The notes under the pieces: generated by a model
Seen by the model: the letters and a program-made list of their open reading frames with translations, nothing else
Told to the model about the DNA's origin: nothing
Database searches by the model: none
In this document: positions 1-6,022 of the stretch, one piece after another
Numbering within the stretch: the stretch's first letter is position 1
How the letters are laid out: every line of letters starts with the position of its first letter
Translations under genes and position numbers: made by a program
Origin: CAZAGD01 sp049699975
GTDB lineage: Bacteria > Desulfobacterota > SM23-61
Assembly (NCBI GenBank): GCA_049699975.1
Contig: JBNAWB010000212.1
Location: forward strand, 1 to 6,082
Length of the DNA stretch: 6,082 nt
Direction of reading: 5' to 3'

Positions 1-140
1 TACATACTTGCCAATTCTTTAAATTTTATTAGGAAAAAGAGCAACTCTCCCAGAGTGCGCAGGAGCACCCAAAGAAAGAACTTTAAAATATTTTTAAAAA
101 ATTATAATCCCTGGATGGAGTTCCCTGAGTTATTAAGGAT

Positions 141-220
141 AAAATGTAGGGCAAGCCTTTAGGGCTTGCCGAAAATGCGGCCAGGGATGAACCAGGGATG
201 GACCCTCGCCCTACAATTTT
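141..220. repeat. Short palindromic repeat element with TGTAGGGC/GCCCTACA ends
   Basis: The element of about 80 bp is bounded by inverted TGTAGGGC (145-152) and GCCCTACA (208-215), with A/T-rich flanks. Just inside the left end is a strong hairpin, GGCAAGCC (150-157) pairing with GGCTTGCC (163-170) around a 5-nt loop. Next to it are two 11-bp direct repeats, CCAGGGATGAA (181-191) and CCAGGGATGGA (192-202). It has no coding capacity. From memory, this layout resembles small interspersed repeats of the MITE or REP class found in many copies in some environmental bacterial genomes. Copy number cannot be judged from one window. On the minus strand the hairpin is followed by a weak T-rich stretch and might end the TRAP transcript. 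Confidence 0.6.
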
Positions 221-222
221 AG

Positions 223-324
223 GTCATTACGAGGGAGCGTAGCGATCGAAGTAATCTCGTAATTGACTGAAAATAATGAGATGGCCACGCCCTCCGCATC
301 AAGTGCGGGGTCGCTCGCCATGAC
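223..324. repeat. REP/MITE-like palindromic element with GTCATTACGAG ends
   Basis: This 102-bp element begins GTCATTACGAGGGAGCG (223-239) and ends CGCTCGCCATGAC (312-324), so its ends are imperfect inverted repeats. The inner parts AGTAATCTCG (left) and GAGATGGCCACGC (right) are also roughly complementary. A secondary hairpin, CCGCA-TCAAG-TGCGG, lies near 288-308. It closely resembles the widespread short palindromic repeat whose consensus ends are GTCATTGCGAG...CTCGCAATGAC and whose middle contains GAAGCAATCTC, known from many proteobacterial and other genomes. It encodes nothing and sits only 2 bp from the neighbouring repeat element. Both lie in the space behind an operon, a usual position for such repeats. 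Confidence 0.75.
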
Positions 325-369
325 AAAAAAGGGGTTGGGTCACAGTCTCTTTGGCGGTTAGAATAAAAA

Positions 370-2370
370 TCAGTTTGTTTCCGAAGAAGTTGCCGGCAGG
401 CTCTTTAGATTTCCTTTGCGCGCGCGGATCTTTTGATAAGCATAAATTAGACCTAAGATGCTCAGGCCTGCTAGATCAGATTTATAACCAGGAGTAATAC
501 ACATGGTGGACCCGACGAGTATTGCCAAGCGCATAAAAACATTCAAAGGCCCAGCTAAATACCCCATAGTGGCGCAGCCAATCATAGCCACTCCTATGGT
601 GGCGGTCAAGAAAGAGGTCAAAATGGTCTGCCAGGGCCCAAGGAAAAGGAGGGAGGTATTATAAATAAAAATGAAAGGAATAATATATTCAACCAAAGCC
701 AGGCGCATGGCAATCCAAGCTGTTTTGAGCCAGTCTGCTTGGGCAATTCCTGCCCCCACATATACGGCCGCGCATACCGGAGGGGTAATGGCTGAAAGAA
801 TGGCAAAATAAAAGATGAACAGATGAACAGCTATGGCTTCAAAGCCCATATTCTTCAAGGAAGGAGCAATTACGGCTGCGGCCAAAAGATAAGCGGCCGT
901 AGTAGGGACGCCCATTCCGAGAATAAGCGTAACTATTGCGGCTAAAACTAAGGCCAAAAAAGTATTATCTCCAGCGATGGCCAAAATGAATTCGGAAAGT
1001 TTAACGCCAATACCTGTAATATTAATTAAAGAAATAATTATATTGGCACATACAAGCAGGGGCACAACTTTAATCATGGATCGACCAGCATCTTCCATGC
1101 CTTTTAAGAGGCGTGCGGCTCTTGGACGCATATCTTGGGGAGAAGAAAAAAGATATAAAAATACTGCCGCCGCAATCGCCCAAAAAGCTGAAGTTTCGGG
1201 AGTGTACCCTTGCAATAGAAAACCAAGAAGTATGAAAATAGGTATTAGTAAAGGCACAGACCGTGATGGTTTCAAGATGGCGCGGATTGGCTTAATTTCT
1301 GAGGAAGGGACCCGTCCTAAATTTCTTTTTACGCTTTCAAAATGCACGGCGCTAAAACAGCCGAGGTAGTAAAGGTAGGCGGGAATGGCAGCACATATGG
1401 CCACCTTCAAATAAGAAATTTCCAGAATTTCGGCCATGATAAAGGCTCCCGCTCCCATAATTGGAGGAGTAATTTGCCCTCCTGAAGAAGCAGTAGCTTC
1501 TACTGCGCCAGCAAATTCATTCCCATACTTCAACCTTTTCATCATGGGAATAGTGAATGTCCCCGTAGTTGCTACATTAGCCACGGCGCTCCCAGATATC
1601 ATTCCGAAAAACCCACTGGCTACTACAGCCACCTTGGCTGCTCCTCCATAGAATCGGCCAGTAAACCATAAGGCTAAGTCTATAAATGTTTCTCCTCCTC
1701 CGGTAAATAAAATAAAAGCTCCAAAAATAATGAACATAGCTACAATGGTGGCCGAGATTCCGGTAACAAATCCCCAAAGTCCTTGATCACTCAAAAACAT
1801 AATTTGGATAATATAAGTTAGGCTAAATCCCCGGTGTCCCCAATTAACCAAAGAACCGCCGATCAAAGGTATTTCAGGGATATAAGGGCCTAAAAGAGCA
1901 TAAAGAATAAAAAGGAGAGTCAAAAAAGGGAAGAGAAGGCCAATGGTTCTCCGGCTGGCTTCTAAAGTTAGCAAGATAGCTACCGTTCCCAGGAATAATT
2001 GAAAGCTGGTCGACTCCGCTGGATGCTCCATGATCCAGTTGTACTTGACAAATATATAAGCACAGCACCAGATGGCCATACCTGCCATTATTAAGTCAAT
2101 GACCAATATAATACTTTCCCACTTTTCTGCTTTTTGCCGATAGAAGGGTCGGAGAACAAGAAAAGTTAGAACTAAAGCGAAACCCACATGGATGGCCCGC
2201 TGCTGTAAATTAGGGAAAGGGCCAGCGTATCCCGTATAGAGATGAAAGCAAACATAACTTATGGCTATTAGAGCAATTAAGAATTTTGCCCAACCTTTGT
2301 AGGTGCGGGCGGTAACTTTTATTTCTCTATCTTCAGTTTTTTCTTTTTCCATATCTTTTTTCTGATACAA
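370..2370 (-). CDS. TRAP transporter permease, fused small (DctQ-like) and large (DctM-like) subunits
   Basis: This 666-residue inner-membrane protein should be the permease of a tripartite ATP-independent periplasmic transporter, importing the substrate delivered by the TAXI protein next door by cation symport. Roughly residues 27-160 form the DctQ-like helices and the rest is DctM-like. Family signatures are SGSAVANVATTGTFTIP (259-275), GGQITPPIMGAGAF (297-310), GMGVPTTAAYLLAA (485-498) and ITPPVCAAVYVGAG (528-541). The two ITPP segments match the paired re-entrant hairpins of the transport domain. The length fits fused TAXI-type permeases. The C-terminus (about 580-645) carries additional hydrophobic segments, as in many fused forms, and ends in a short polar tail. 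The start is TTG at 2368-2370, chosen because a purine-rich Shine-Dalgarno (2376-2385) lies 5 nt upstream. The first ATG is codon 7 (2350-2352) and has no ribosome site. It is separated from the binding-protein gene by 228 bp containing a terminator. The substrate is unknown. Confidence 0.95.
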   Translation of the reverse strand: MYQKKDMEKEKTEDREIKVTARTYKGWAKFLIALIAISYVCFHLYTGYAGPFPNLQQRAIHVGFALVLTFLVLRPFYRQKAEKWESIILVIDLIMAGMAIWCCAYIFVKYNWIMEHPAESTSFQLFLGTVAILLTLEASRRTIGLLFPFLTLLFILYALLGPYIPEIPLIGGSLVNWGHRGFSLTYIIQIMFLSDQGLWGFVTGISATIVAMFIIFGAFILFTGGGETFIDLALWFTGRFYGGAAKVAVVASGFFGMISGSAVANVATTGTFTIPMMKRLKYGNEFAGAVEATASSGGQITPPIMGAGAFIMAEILEISYLKVAICAAIPAYLYYLGCFSAVHFESVKRNLGRVPSSEIKPIRAILKPSRSVPLLIPIFILLGFLLQGYTPETSAFWAIAAAVFLYLFSSPQDMRPRAARLLKGMEDAGRSMIKVVPLLVCANIIISLINITGIGVKLSEFILAIAGDNTFLALVLAAIVTLILGMGVPTTAAYLLAAAVIAPSLKNMGFEAIAVHLFIFYFAILSAITPPVCAAVYVGAGIAQADWLKTAWIAMRLALVEYIIPFIFIYNTSLLFLGPWQTILTSFLTATIGVAMIGCATMGYLAGPLNVFMRLAILVGSTMCITPGYKSDLAGLSILGLIYAYQKIRARKGNLKSLPATSSETN

Positions 2371-2375
2371 GAAAT

Positions 2376-2385
2376 CCTCTCCCCC
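2376..2385 (-). promoter_or_regulatory. Shine-Dalgarno that fixes a TTG start for the permease
   Basis: On the minus strand GGGGGAGAGG is followed by ATTTC and then TTG. The 5-nt spacing from AGAGG is normal for the TTG at 2368-2370 and too long for the in-frame ATG six codons later, so TTG initiation is the best reading. Confidence 0.6.
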
Positions 2386-2489
2386 TTTGGATATAAGACT
2401 TAAGAGCGAAACATGTTAAATTTCTATTCCTTTTTTAAAAGTGGAAAAGAAGATTTAGGAGCTGATCCTTGGATAATTCATCATAAATG

Positions 2490-2551
2490 CCTTGCTGAAG
2501 AGCCTCCCTAAATTATAAAATAAAAATATTAAAAAGAGGGCCTCAGCAAGG
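2490..2551 (-). repeat. Nine-bp perfect inverted repeat overlapping the intergenic terminator
   Basis: CCTTGCTGA (2490-2498) and TCAGCAAGG (2543-2551) are perfect inverted copies around 44 bp of AT-rich sequence. In the minus-strand RNA the upstream arm lies inside the loop of the terminator at 2534-2573 and the downstream arm lies beyond its U-tract. The pairing can therefore form only after read-through, either as an alternative fold or as a pseudoknot. It may protect the upstream mRNA or modulate termination; that role is inference. Confidence 0.5.
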
Positions 2552-2573
2552 ACTACCTCTTTCATGCCCTCTT
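2526..2573 (-). terminator. Intrinsic terminator between binding-protein and permease genes
   Basis: On the minus strand AAGAGGGC (2566-2573) pairs perfectly with GCCCTCTT (2534-2541), giving an 8-bp stem with a 24-nt loop. It runs directly into a T-rich tract (TTT AATATTTTTA). It starts about 25 nt behind the stop codon of the TAXI gene and precedes the permease. The loop is longer than ideal, so termination is probably partial. That would leave more mRNA for the periplasmic binding protein than for the permease, a common arrangement for binding-protein-dependent transporters. No convincing separate permease promoter was found in the remaining gap. Confidence 0.6.
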
Positions 2574-2598
2574 GACCAATACCCTACTTAGCCCCTAT

Positions 2599-3609
2599 TT
2601 ATTTTTTAACCTCAGGAGGGACTGCGTGTTCGGGTATCTTAACCCCCATTTCTTTGTAAACCCGATAAGCACCGGCATGTAGAGGAATCATCGTAACTTT
2701 TACCGTATCCTTTGGCACATCAACTTCCGCGTGTGCTGGAAAAGCAGAAATGATCATCTCTCTCCCTTGCAGAATTGCCTTAACGATTTTATACATCAAG
2801 TCTTCCGGAAAACTTTTCAAAGCCACACCGCAGACTACCATCCCCCAACTTGTATATTCAGGCTGTTGAGGCATAGCTTTGATTCCTCCCGCCGGGACCG
2901 TAAAGAATGGTAGATAAGGGATAACGGCTTTTACTTTTCTAACATGTTCCGGTGTCATGGGAATAAGCCGGATTTTGGTCAGAGTCATCACATCCAGAGT
3001 AGAAGCATCTAACTGCAATCCGATGCCAGTCTTGACGTACCCCACAATCCGGCCATCTTTTATGGCCGCCACCGCATCAGCCGTGCCGCCCACATGGTAA
3101 TCAGGCTTAATACCTAAAATTTGAAATATCTCTTTAGTAGTGGCTTCTGTGGCTGACCCGCGCATACCCGGATTAAATTTTTTCCCTTCCAAATCTTCAA
3201 GTTTCGTTACCCCGCTATCCTCGCGCACCACATAATAATCTATGGACTGGGTATAAGCCCAGAGCATCCTTAAATCTGGCGTGGCCATATTCTTCCATAT
3301 TCCTATTCCTTTCCAGGCTTCGTACATAACCTTCTCGGTTACTACCGCTCCTATATCAATTTGACCAGCTTTGAGGCGTTTTACATTATCAACCGAAGCT
3401 CCTGTCTCCACTACACTGGCATTAACCTCGGGAACAAATTTATTGATGGCTTTCGTGGCGGCCACTGCATAAGCATAATGACTGGAACCAGTCTGGGTGG
3501 AGCCAATTAAAATGTATTTCTTAGCTTTAGCCCAAGCTGGATCAGAACCCCCTAAAATTAATCCACCAATTAAAATAATTAATCCCCCGAAAAATATAAT
3601 TCTTTTCAT
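2599..3609 (-). CDS. TAXI-family TRAP transporter solute-binding protein
   Basis: This 336-residue periplasmic protein should bind the substrate and deliver it to the fused TRAP permease. A signal peptide occupies residues 1 to about 27: a basic start (MKR), a hydrophobic core, and AWA or AKA cleavage sites (25-29). The mature part has TAXI hallmarks: GSTQTGSSHY (36-45) in the place of the usual Gly/Tyr-rich first loop, ETGASVDNVKRLKAGQIDIG (68-87), VREDSGVTKLEDLEGKKF (128-145) followed by NPGMRGSATE (146-155), and IPLHAGAYRVYKEMG (308-322). The length is normal for the family. The ATG at 3607-3609 has an ideal AGGAGG 5 nt upstream (3615-3620). The lipoprotein gene ends 21 bp upstream, so the two are almost surely co-transcribed. 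TAXI proteins are known or proposed to bind small molecules such as amino acids or carboxylates. The substrate here cannot be read from the sequence, and the first loop is somewhat divergent (SSHYAY rather than the common GxYY form). Confidence 0.95.
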   Translation of the reverse strand: MKRIIFFGGLIILIGGLILGGSDPAWAKAKKYILIGSTQTGSSHYAYAVAATKAINKFVPEVNASVVETGASVDNVKRLKAGQIDIGAVVTEKVMYEAWKGIGIWKNMATPDLRMLWAYTQSIDYYVVREDSGVTKLEDLEGKKFNPGMRGSATEATTKEIFQILGIKPDYHVGGTADAVAAIKDGRIVGYVKTGIGLQLDASTLDVMTLTKIRLIPMTPEHVRKVKAVIPYLPFFTVPAGGIKAMPQQPEYTSWGMVVCGVALKSFPEDLMYKIVKAILQGREMIISAFPAHAEVDVPKDTVKVTMIPLHAGAYRVYKEMGVKIPEHAVPPEVKK

Positions 3610-3630
3610 CTCTGCCTCCTTTCTAAAGCA

Positions 3631-3990
3631 TCATCGCGGCAGCTTTTCCATAATTTCTATAGATATATTTGTAGGTTCTTTTTTCAGCAGCGTATTAAGC
3701 TGAAAGGTATAAACTCCTCCTGGAGCTATGGGTTTTGGCTCTCCTTTTTCTCCTGAAGCAGTCAATTGCGGCGGTTGGTCTTCTGCCTGGATTAACATAT
3801 AAAAAGGCTTGGCTTCTCCAGAAACGTTGCGCACCGTTACATGGACATAGTAAAAACCTTCTTTGTCTGGTTTGAATTCTAGTTTTTCTATTTTTGCTGA
3901 AGGCACCGCTGACTGGCGAATTCCACCGGTTGTAGCACAACTAATCACCAAAGATAAAATTAAAAATAACAGATATACCTTCTTCATCAT
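3631..3990 (-). CDS. Small predicted lipoprotein, first gene of the TAXI-TRAP unit
   Basis: This 119-residue protein has a type II signal peptide: MMKK, a hydrophobic stretch (5-16), and the lipobox VISC with the acylated Cys at residue 18. Ala follows Cys and there is no Asp at +2, which by the E. coli rule favours the outer membrane. The mature part (about 100 residues) has alternating hydrophobic residues, for example FYYVHVTVRNVSGEAKPFYM (46-65), and PIAPGGVYTFQLNT (87-100). This suggests a small Ig-like beta-sandwich similar in style to FxLYD-type domains. I do not recognise the exact family. ATGATG at 3985-3990 offers two starts; AAGG at 3999-4002 fits either. A promoter lies 137 bp upstream and the TAXI gene begins 21 bp downstream, so it is the lead gene of the transporter unit. 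Its role there is unknown: an accessory subunit, an envelope anchor, or an unrelated passenger are all possible. Confidence 0.8.
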   Translation of the reverse strand: MMKKVYLLFLILSLVISCATTGGIRQSAVPSAKIEKLEFKPDKEGFYYVHVTVRNVSGEAKPFYMLIQAEDQPPQLTASGEKGEPKPIAPGGVYTFQLNTLLKKEPTNISIEIMEKLPR

Positions 3991-3993
3991 TGT

Positions 3994-4000
3994 CCCCCCC
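3994..4000 (-). promoter_or_regulatory. Poly-G tract in the lipoprotein ribosome-binding region
   Basis: Seven consecutive G residues on the minus strand lie 3 nt ahead of ATGATG, with AAGG overlapping the upstream edge of the run (3999-4002) as the ribosome site. Homopolymers here can change length by slippage and so change the spacing between Shine-Dalgarno and start. This is a possibility only. Confidence 0.4.
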
Positions 4001-4126
4001 TTCTGATGAATTTATAAAAATTATTGTTCTTTCTCCACCTCCCCTCATTTTCAATTTCTCAGAATAAATATTTTAAAGCTTCTTATGTTCGCTTATATTT
4101 TTTATTGGCTTGGGCTGGTGATAGAA

Positions 4127-4154
4127 AATATACTTTATTTATTATTAAAGTCAA
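4127..4154 (-). promoter_or_regulatory. Sigma70-type promoter for lipoprotein-TAXI-TRAP unit
   Basis: On the minus strand TTGACT (4149-4154) is followed after 16 bp by TATATT (4127-4132), each matching five of six consensus bases. It lies directly behind the symporter stop codon (4165-4167). Transcription would begin near 4120 and give a leader of about 130 nt before the lipoprotein start. The AT-rich surroundings make chance matches likelier, but the position is just where a promoter is needed. No clear terminator separates the symporter from this promoter, so some read-through is possible. Confidence 0.6.
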
Positions 4155-4164
4155 CCAAATTTTT

Positions 4165-5820
4165 TTAATTTTTCCGCCTTTGGTAACTCGATTTTATTAA
4201 CCATTTTGCCATGGCCCCCATAATTAAAATATTTAACATGATGAAATACCAAATCCACCAAGGGAATCCCAAAATCAAGGGAGCAGATGATTCCCAGGCC
4301 CAAAAATCTATACCCAAAAAGAAAAGGAGACTGAAAATGACCAAAGGCCAGAAAGCCTTTCTCCAGTTTATCTTTTTTATCCTTTGTTGCCCCTCAAGGC
4401 GCGTTATTGCTGCTCTTTGGGATAAAGAAGAATCCAGGTAAGAAACAATGAAAAAGACTATGGTAGTCGCAACTATAATGGGAACGACAAGTAAAAATCC
4501 AAATGTGGGGAGTAATTTAAATACATAGGCCACGACTAAGGTTTCCCCAACTAAAATAGAAAGGATAGCTCCCCTCGCTGTTGCTCTCGGCCAATAAAGA
4601 CCACCCAGGACGGCCGGGAAAAGAACCGCTAAGCCAGTAAAGGTTTCTGTGGCTATGATTAATATAGTTGCTGGGGGGCGGTAGGCTATGCAAAGGCCAA
4701 GGGCAGCCAGAATGAGCACAAAAAACTTGCCCAACCAATTCTGCTTCTTTACATAACGGCGATCAGAAAATACATCCCGAGTGAACATGGAGCTTAAAGT
4801 CAATAACTGCGAGTCCAGAGTGGACATGAGAGCGGCTAAGCCTGCGGTAAGAATTAAAGCTCCCAACCAATTATTTGCATGTTGAGAAAGTAACAAGGGA
4901 ATTATGCGATCAGTCTCTTTCCCAGTCAGATCAGGAAAAGAAAGGCGGCCAATGACTCCTATGGTAACCGGAAGGAGAAATAGAAAACCGGTAATCGCTG
5001 GATAAGCGAGCATTGTTAAGTCTAAAGAACTTTGATTTCGAGCGACGAAAAATCTCTGAAAAAGCTGGGGGAACATAGGGTCACAAAGTAACCAAAGGAG
5101 CATATAACTAAACCAGATGGAAACAGGAAAGGCATTGTTCAACCCAGGACGAGAAAATAGCTCTGGAAATTTTTGAAAAACAGTTTCGTTGGCTTTAATA
5201 ATTCCCCCATATGGAGCAGCTAATAGTAACATAGCCACCGTCATTAGGACCACCATCATGCCTCCTTGAATGACATCAGTCCAGACGACGCCTCGAAATC
5301 CACCCATAAAGACATACAAAACAATAATGCCCATGACCAAAACCCCTCCCCAAAAATAGGGAATGCCCAAAAGAGATTCTAAAGTATAGCCGGCAGAAAT
5401 AGGTTGGATGGCTATATAAGGAATAGTAAAAATGACCATAACCACAAAAATTAAGATTTGCAAAAATCTGCTTTGATAATGCTTCCCGATCAACTCTGCA
5501 GGGGATATGTAGCCTTTCTCCTTAGCTAATTCATAAATTCTCCGGCCAAGGAAACAAAAAGAAACCGCCATAAATCCAGTACCAAAAGCCATGACCGGGT
5601 AAAAAGCATAACCTGAGCGATAGCCTGCTCCAGAAAATCCAAAAATAGTAAAGGCGGAAAAGTTAGTAGCGGCCATAGTAAAGAAAAGCAAAACGGGCCC
5701 TAAATTTCTTCCGCCCAGGAAAAAATCATCCGCCGTGGGCTGGGCATATCGGCGAGTAAAAAGGCCAACTAAAAGGATAATGATAAAATAAGAAATTATA
5801 GCTCCATATTTTTCTACCAT
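4165..5820 (-). CDS. Sodium:solute symporter (SSS family) with extended C-terminus
   Basis: This 551-residue inner-membrane protein of the SSS (PutP/SGLT-like) family should couple Na+ entry to uptake of a small solute. It begins with a helix (8-22) and FTRRYAQPTADDFFLGGRNL (21-40), the usual N-terminal SSS pattern. The unwound sodium-site helix follows (ATNFSAFTIFGFSGAGY, 51-67), then GGFRGVVWTDVIQG (173-186), MFPQLFQRFFVARN (249-262) and AALMSTLDSQLLTLSS (329-344), which supplies the hydroxyl residues of the conserved sodium site. Residues 486-542 add two more hydrophobic helices with PLILGFPWWIWYF (514-526), reminiscent of the small DUF3311-type partner of some SSS transporters. The start is ATG 5818-5820, with AGGAGG 6 nt upstream. 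An in-frame ATG at 5875-5877 would add 19 polar residues but would run through a terminator hairpin and has a poor ribosome site. The substrate is unknown; monocarboxylates or amino acids would be ordinary guesses. Confidence 0.93.
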   Translation of the reverse strand: MVEKYGAIISYFIIILLVGLFTRRYAQPTADDFFLGGRNLGPVLLFFTMAATNFSAFTIFGFSGAGYRSGYAFYPVMAFGTGFMAVSFCFLGRRIYELAKEKGYISPAELIGKHYQSRFLQILIFVVMVIFTIPYIAIQPISAGYTLESLLGIPYFWGGVLVMGIIVLYVFMGGFRGVVWTDVIQGGMMVVLMTVAMLLLAAPYGGIIKANETVFQKFPELFSRPGLNNAFPVSIWFSYMLLWLLCDPMFPQLFQRFFVARNQSSLDLTMLAYPAITGFLFLLPVTIGVIGRLSFPDLTGKETDRIIPLLLSQHANNWLGALILTAGLAALMSTLDSQLLTLSSMFTRDVFSDRRYVKKQNWLGKFFVLILAALGLCIAYRPPATILIIATETFTGLAVLFPAVLGGLYWPRATARGAILSILVGETLVVAYVFKLLPTFGFLLVVPIIVATTIVFFIVSYLDSSLSQRAAITRLEGQQRIKKINWRKAFWPLVIFSLLFFLGIDFWAWESSAPLILGFPWWIWYFIMLNILIMGAMAKWLIKSSYQRRKN

Positions 5821-5826
5821 TCCCTT

Positions 5827-5832
5827 CCTCCT
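5827..5832 (-). promoter_or_regulatory. Shine-Dalgarno fixing the symporter start at 5820
   Basis: A perfect AGGAGG lies 6 nt upstream of ATG 5818-5820, directly after the T-run of the leader terminator. It favours this start over the longer in-frame reading from 5877. Confidence 0.85.
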
Positions 5833-5835
5833 AAT

Positions 5836-5862
5836 AAAAAAGCCACCCGGAGTCTGGGTGGC
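5836..5862 (-). terminator. Intrinsic terminator inside the symporter leader (possible attenuator)
   Basis: On the minus strand GCCACCC (5856-5862) pairs with GGGTGGC (5842-5848) around a 7-nt loop and is followed by six T residues (5836-5841). This is a textbook intrinsic terminator. It lies between the promoter at 5910-5938 and the Shine-Dalgarno at 5827-5832, so transcripts from that promoter must pass it to reach the symporter gene. A small competing hairpin, GGCC-AAA-GGCC (5860-5870), shares three bases with the 5' arm of the terminator. It may be an attenuator, or merely the end of a transcript coming from beyond the window. No T-box, tRNA-pairing or known riboswitch core was recognised in the roughly 80-nt leader. 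Confidence 0.75.
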
Positions 5863-5909
5863 CTTTGGCCTGGACATAACTCTTTTCTAAAAACTTTTTA
5901 TTAAAACTC

Positions 5910-5938
5910 ATTTTATGGCCATTCTCTTATCAAGTCAA
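5910..5938 (-). promoter_or_regulatory. Sigma70-type promoter for the symporter gene
   Basis: On the minus strand TTGACT (5933-5938), a 17-bp spacer and TAAAAT (5910-5915) form a near-consensus promoter. Initiation would fall near 5903, leaving about 83 nt of leader before the ATG at 5820, with the terminator in between. The -35 box is identical to that of the promoter at 4127-4154. Confidence 0.65.
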
Positions 5939-5975
5939 TTGGGTTATCAACTGATTGTCTAACAGTTTTAATATT

Positions 5976-6000
5976 TCTCGCCAGCAAGAAACAGGCGAGA
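5976..6000. repeat. Inverted repeat upstream of the symporter promoter
   Basis: TCTCGCC (5976-5982) and GGCGAGA (5994-6000) form a perfect 7-bp stem with an 11-nt loop. No T-run follows in either direction, so it is not a standard intrinsic terminator. It may belong to a small repeat element continuing to the window edge, where GGCGAAAT (6009-6016) offers a second, related right arm. Confidence 0.5.
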
Positions 6001-6022
6001 GGGGGAGAGGCGAAATTAAAAT

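Larger units (their letters stand above)
1..369. other. Gene-free region downstream of the TRAP permease
   Basis: No reading frame here on either strand looks like a protein. The middle (141-324) is filled by two short palindromic repeat elements, listed separately. Bases 1-140 are AT-rich, with a run of A and T around 82-108 and a small hairpin (ACTCT-ccc-AGAGT near 44-56), and show no gene. Bases 325-369, directly behind the permease stop codon, contain no hairpin followed by a T-run. The 3' end of the TRAP transcript must therefore be set by the repeat elements, by Rho, or outside the window. Confidence 0.7.

Noticed and set aside
80..108. Plus-strand promoter-like TATAAT at 103-108
   Set aside because: There is no reasonable -35 box at the right distance, and no plus-strand gene follows.
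977..1369. Plus-strand open frame of 130 codons inside the permease gene
   Set aside because: It is antisense to a well-supported permease, has no ribosome site or recognisable domain, and its composition is that expected of the complement of a membrane-protein gene.
3695..3940. Alternative minus-strand frame of 81 codons over the lipoprotein
   Set aside because: It is Arg-, Cys- and Pro-rich with no signal or domain, whereas the overlapping frame has a clear lipobox and good operon spacing.
4211..4441. Plus-strand frame of 76 codons opposite the symporter C-terminus
   Set aside because: It is antisense to conserved membrane helices and lacks a ribosome site; it is a by-product of the real gene.
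5821..5877. Nineteen-codon N-terminal extension of the symporter from ATG 5877
   Set aside because: As the main start it is unlikely: it has a poor ribosome site, encodes polar residues not expected ahead of the first helix, and runs through a terminator hairpin, while ATG 5820 has a perfect AGGAGG. It is kept only as a possible leader reading frame.
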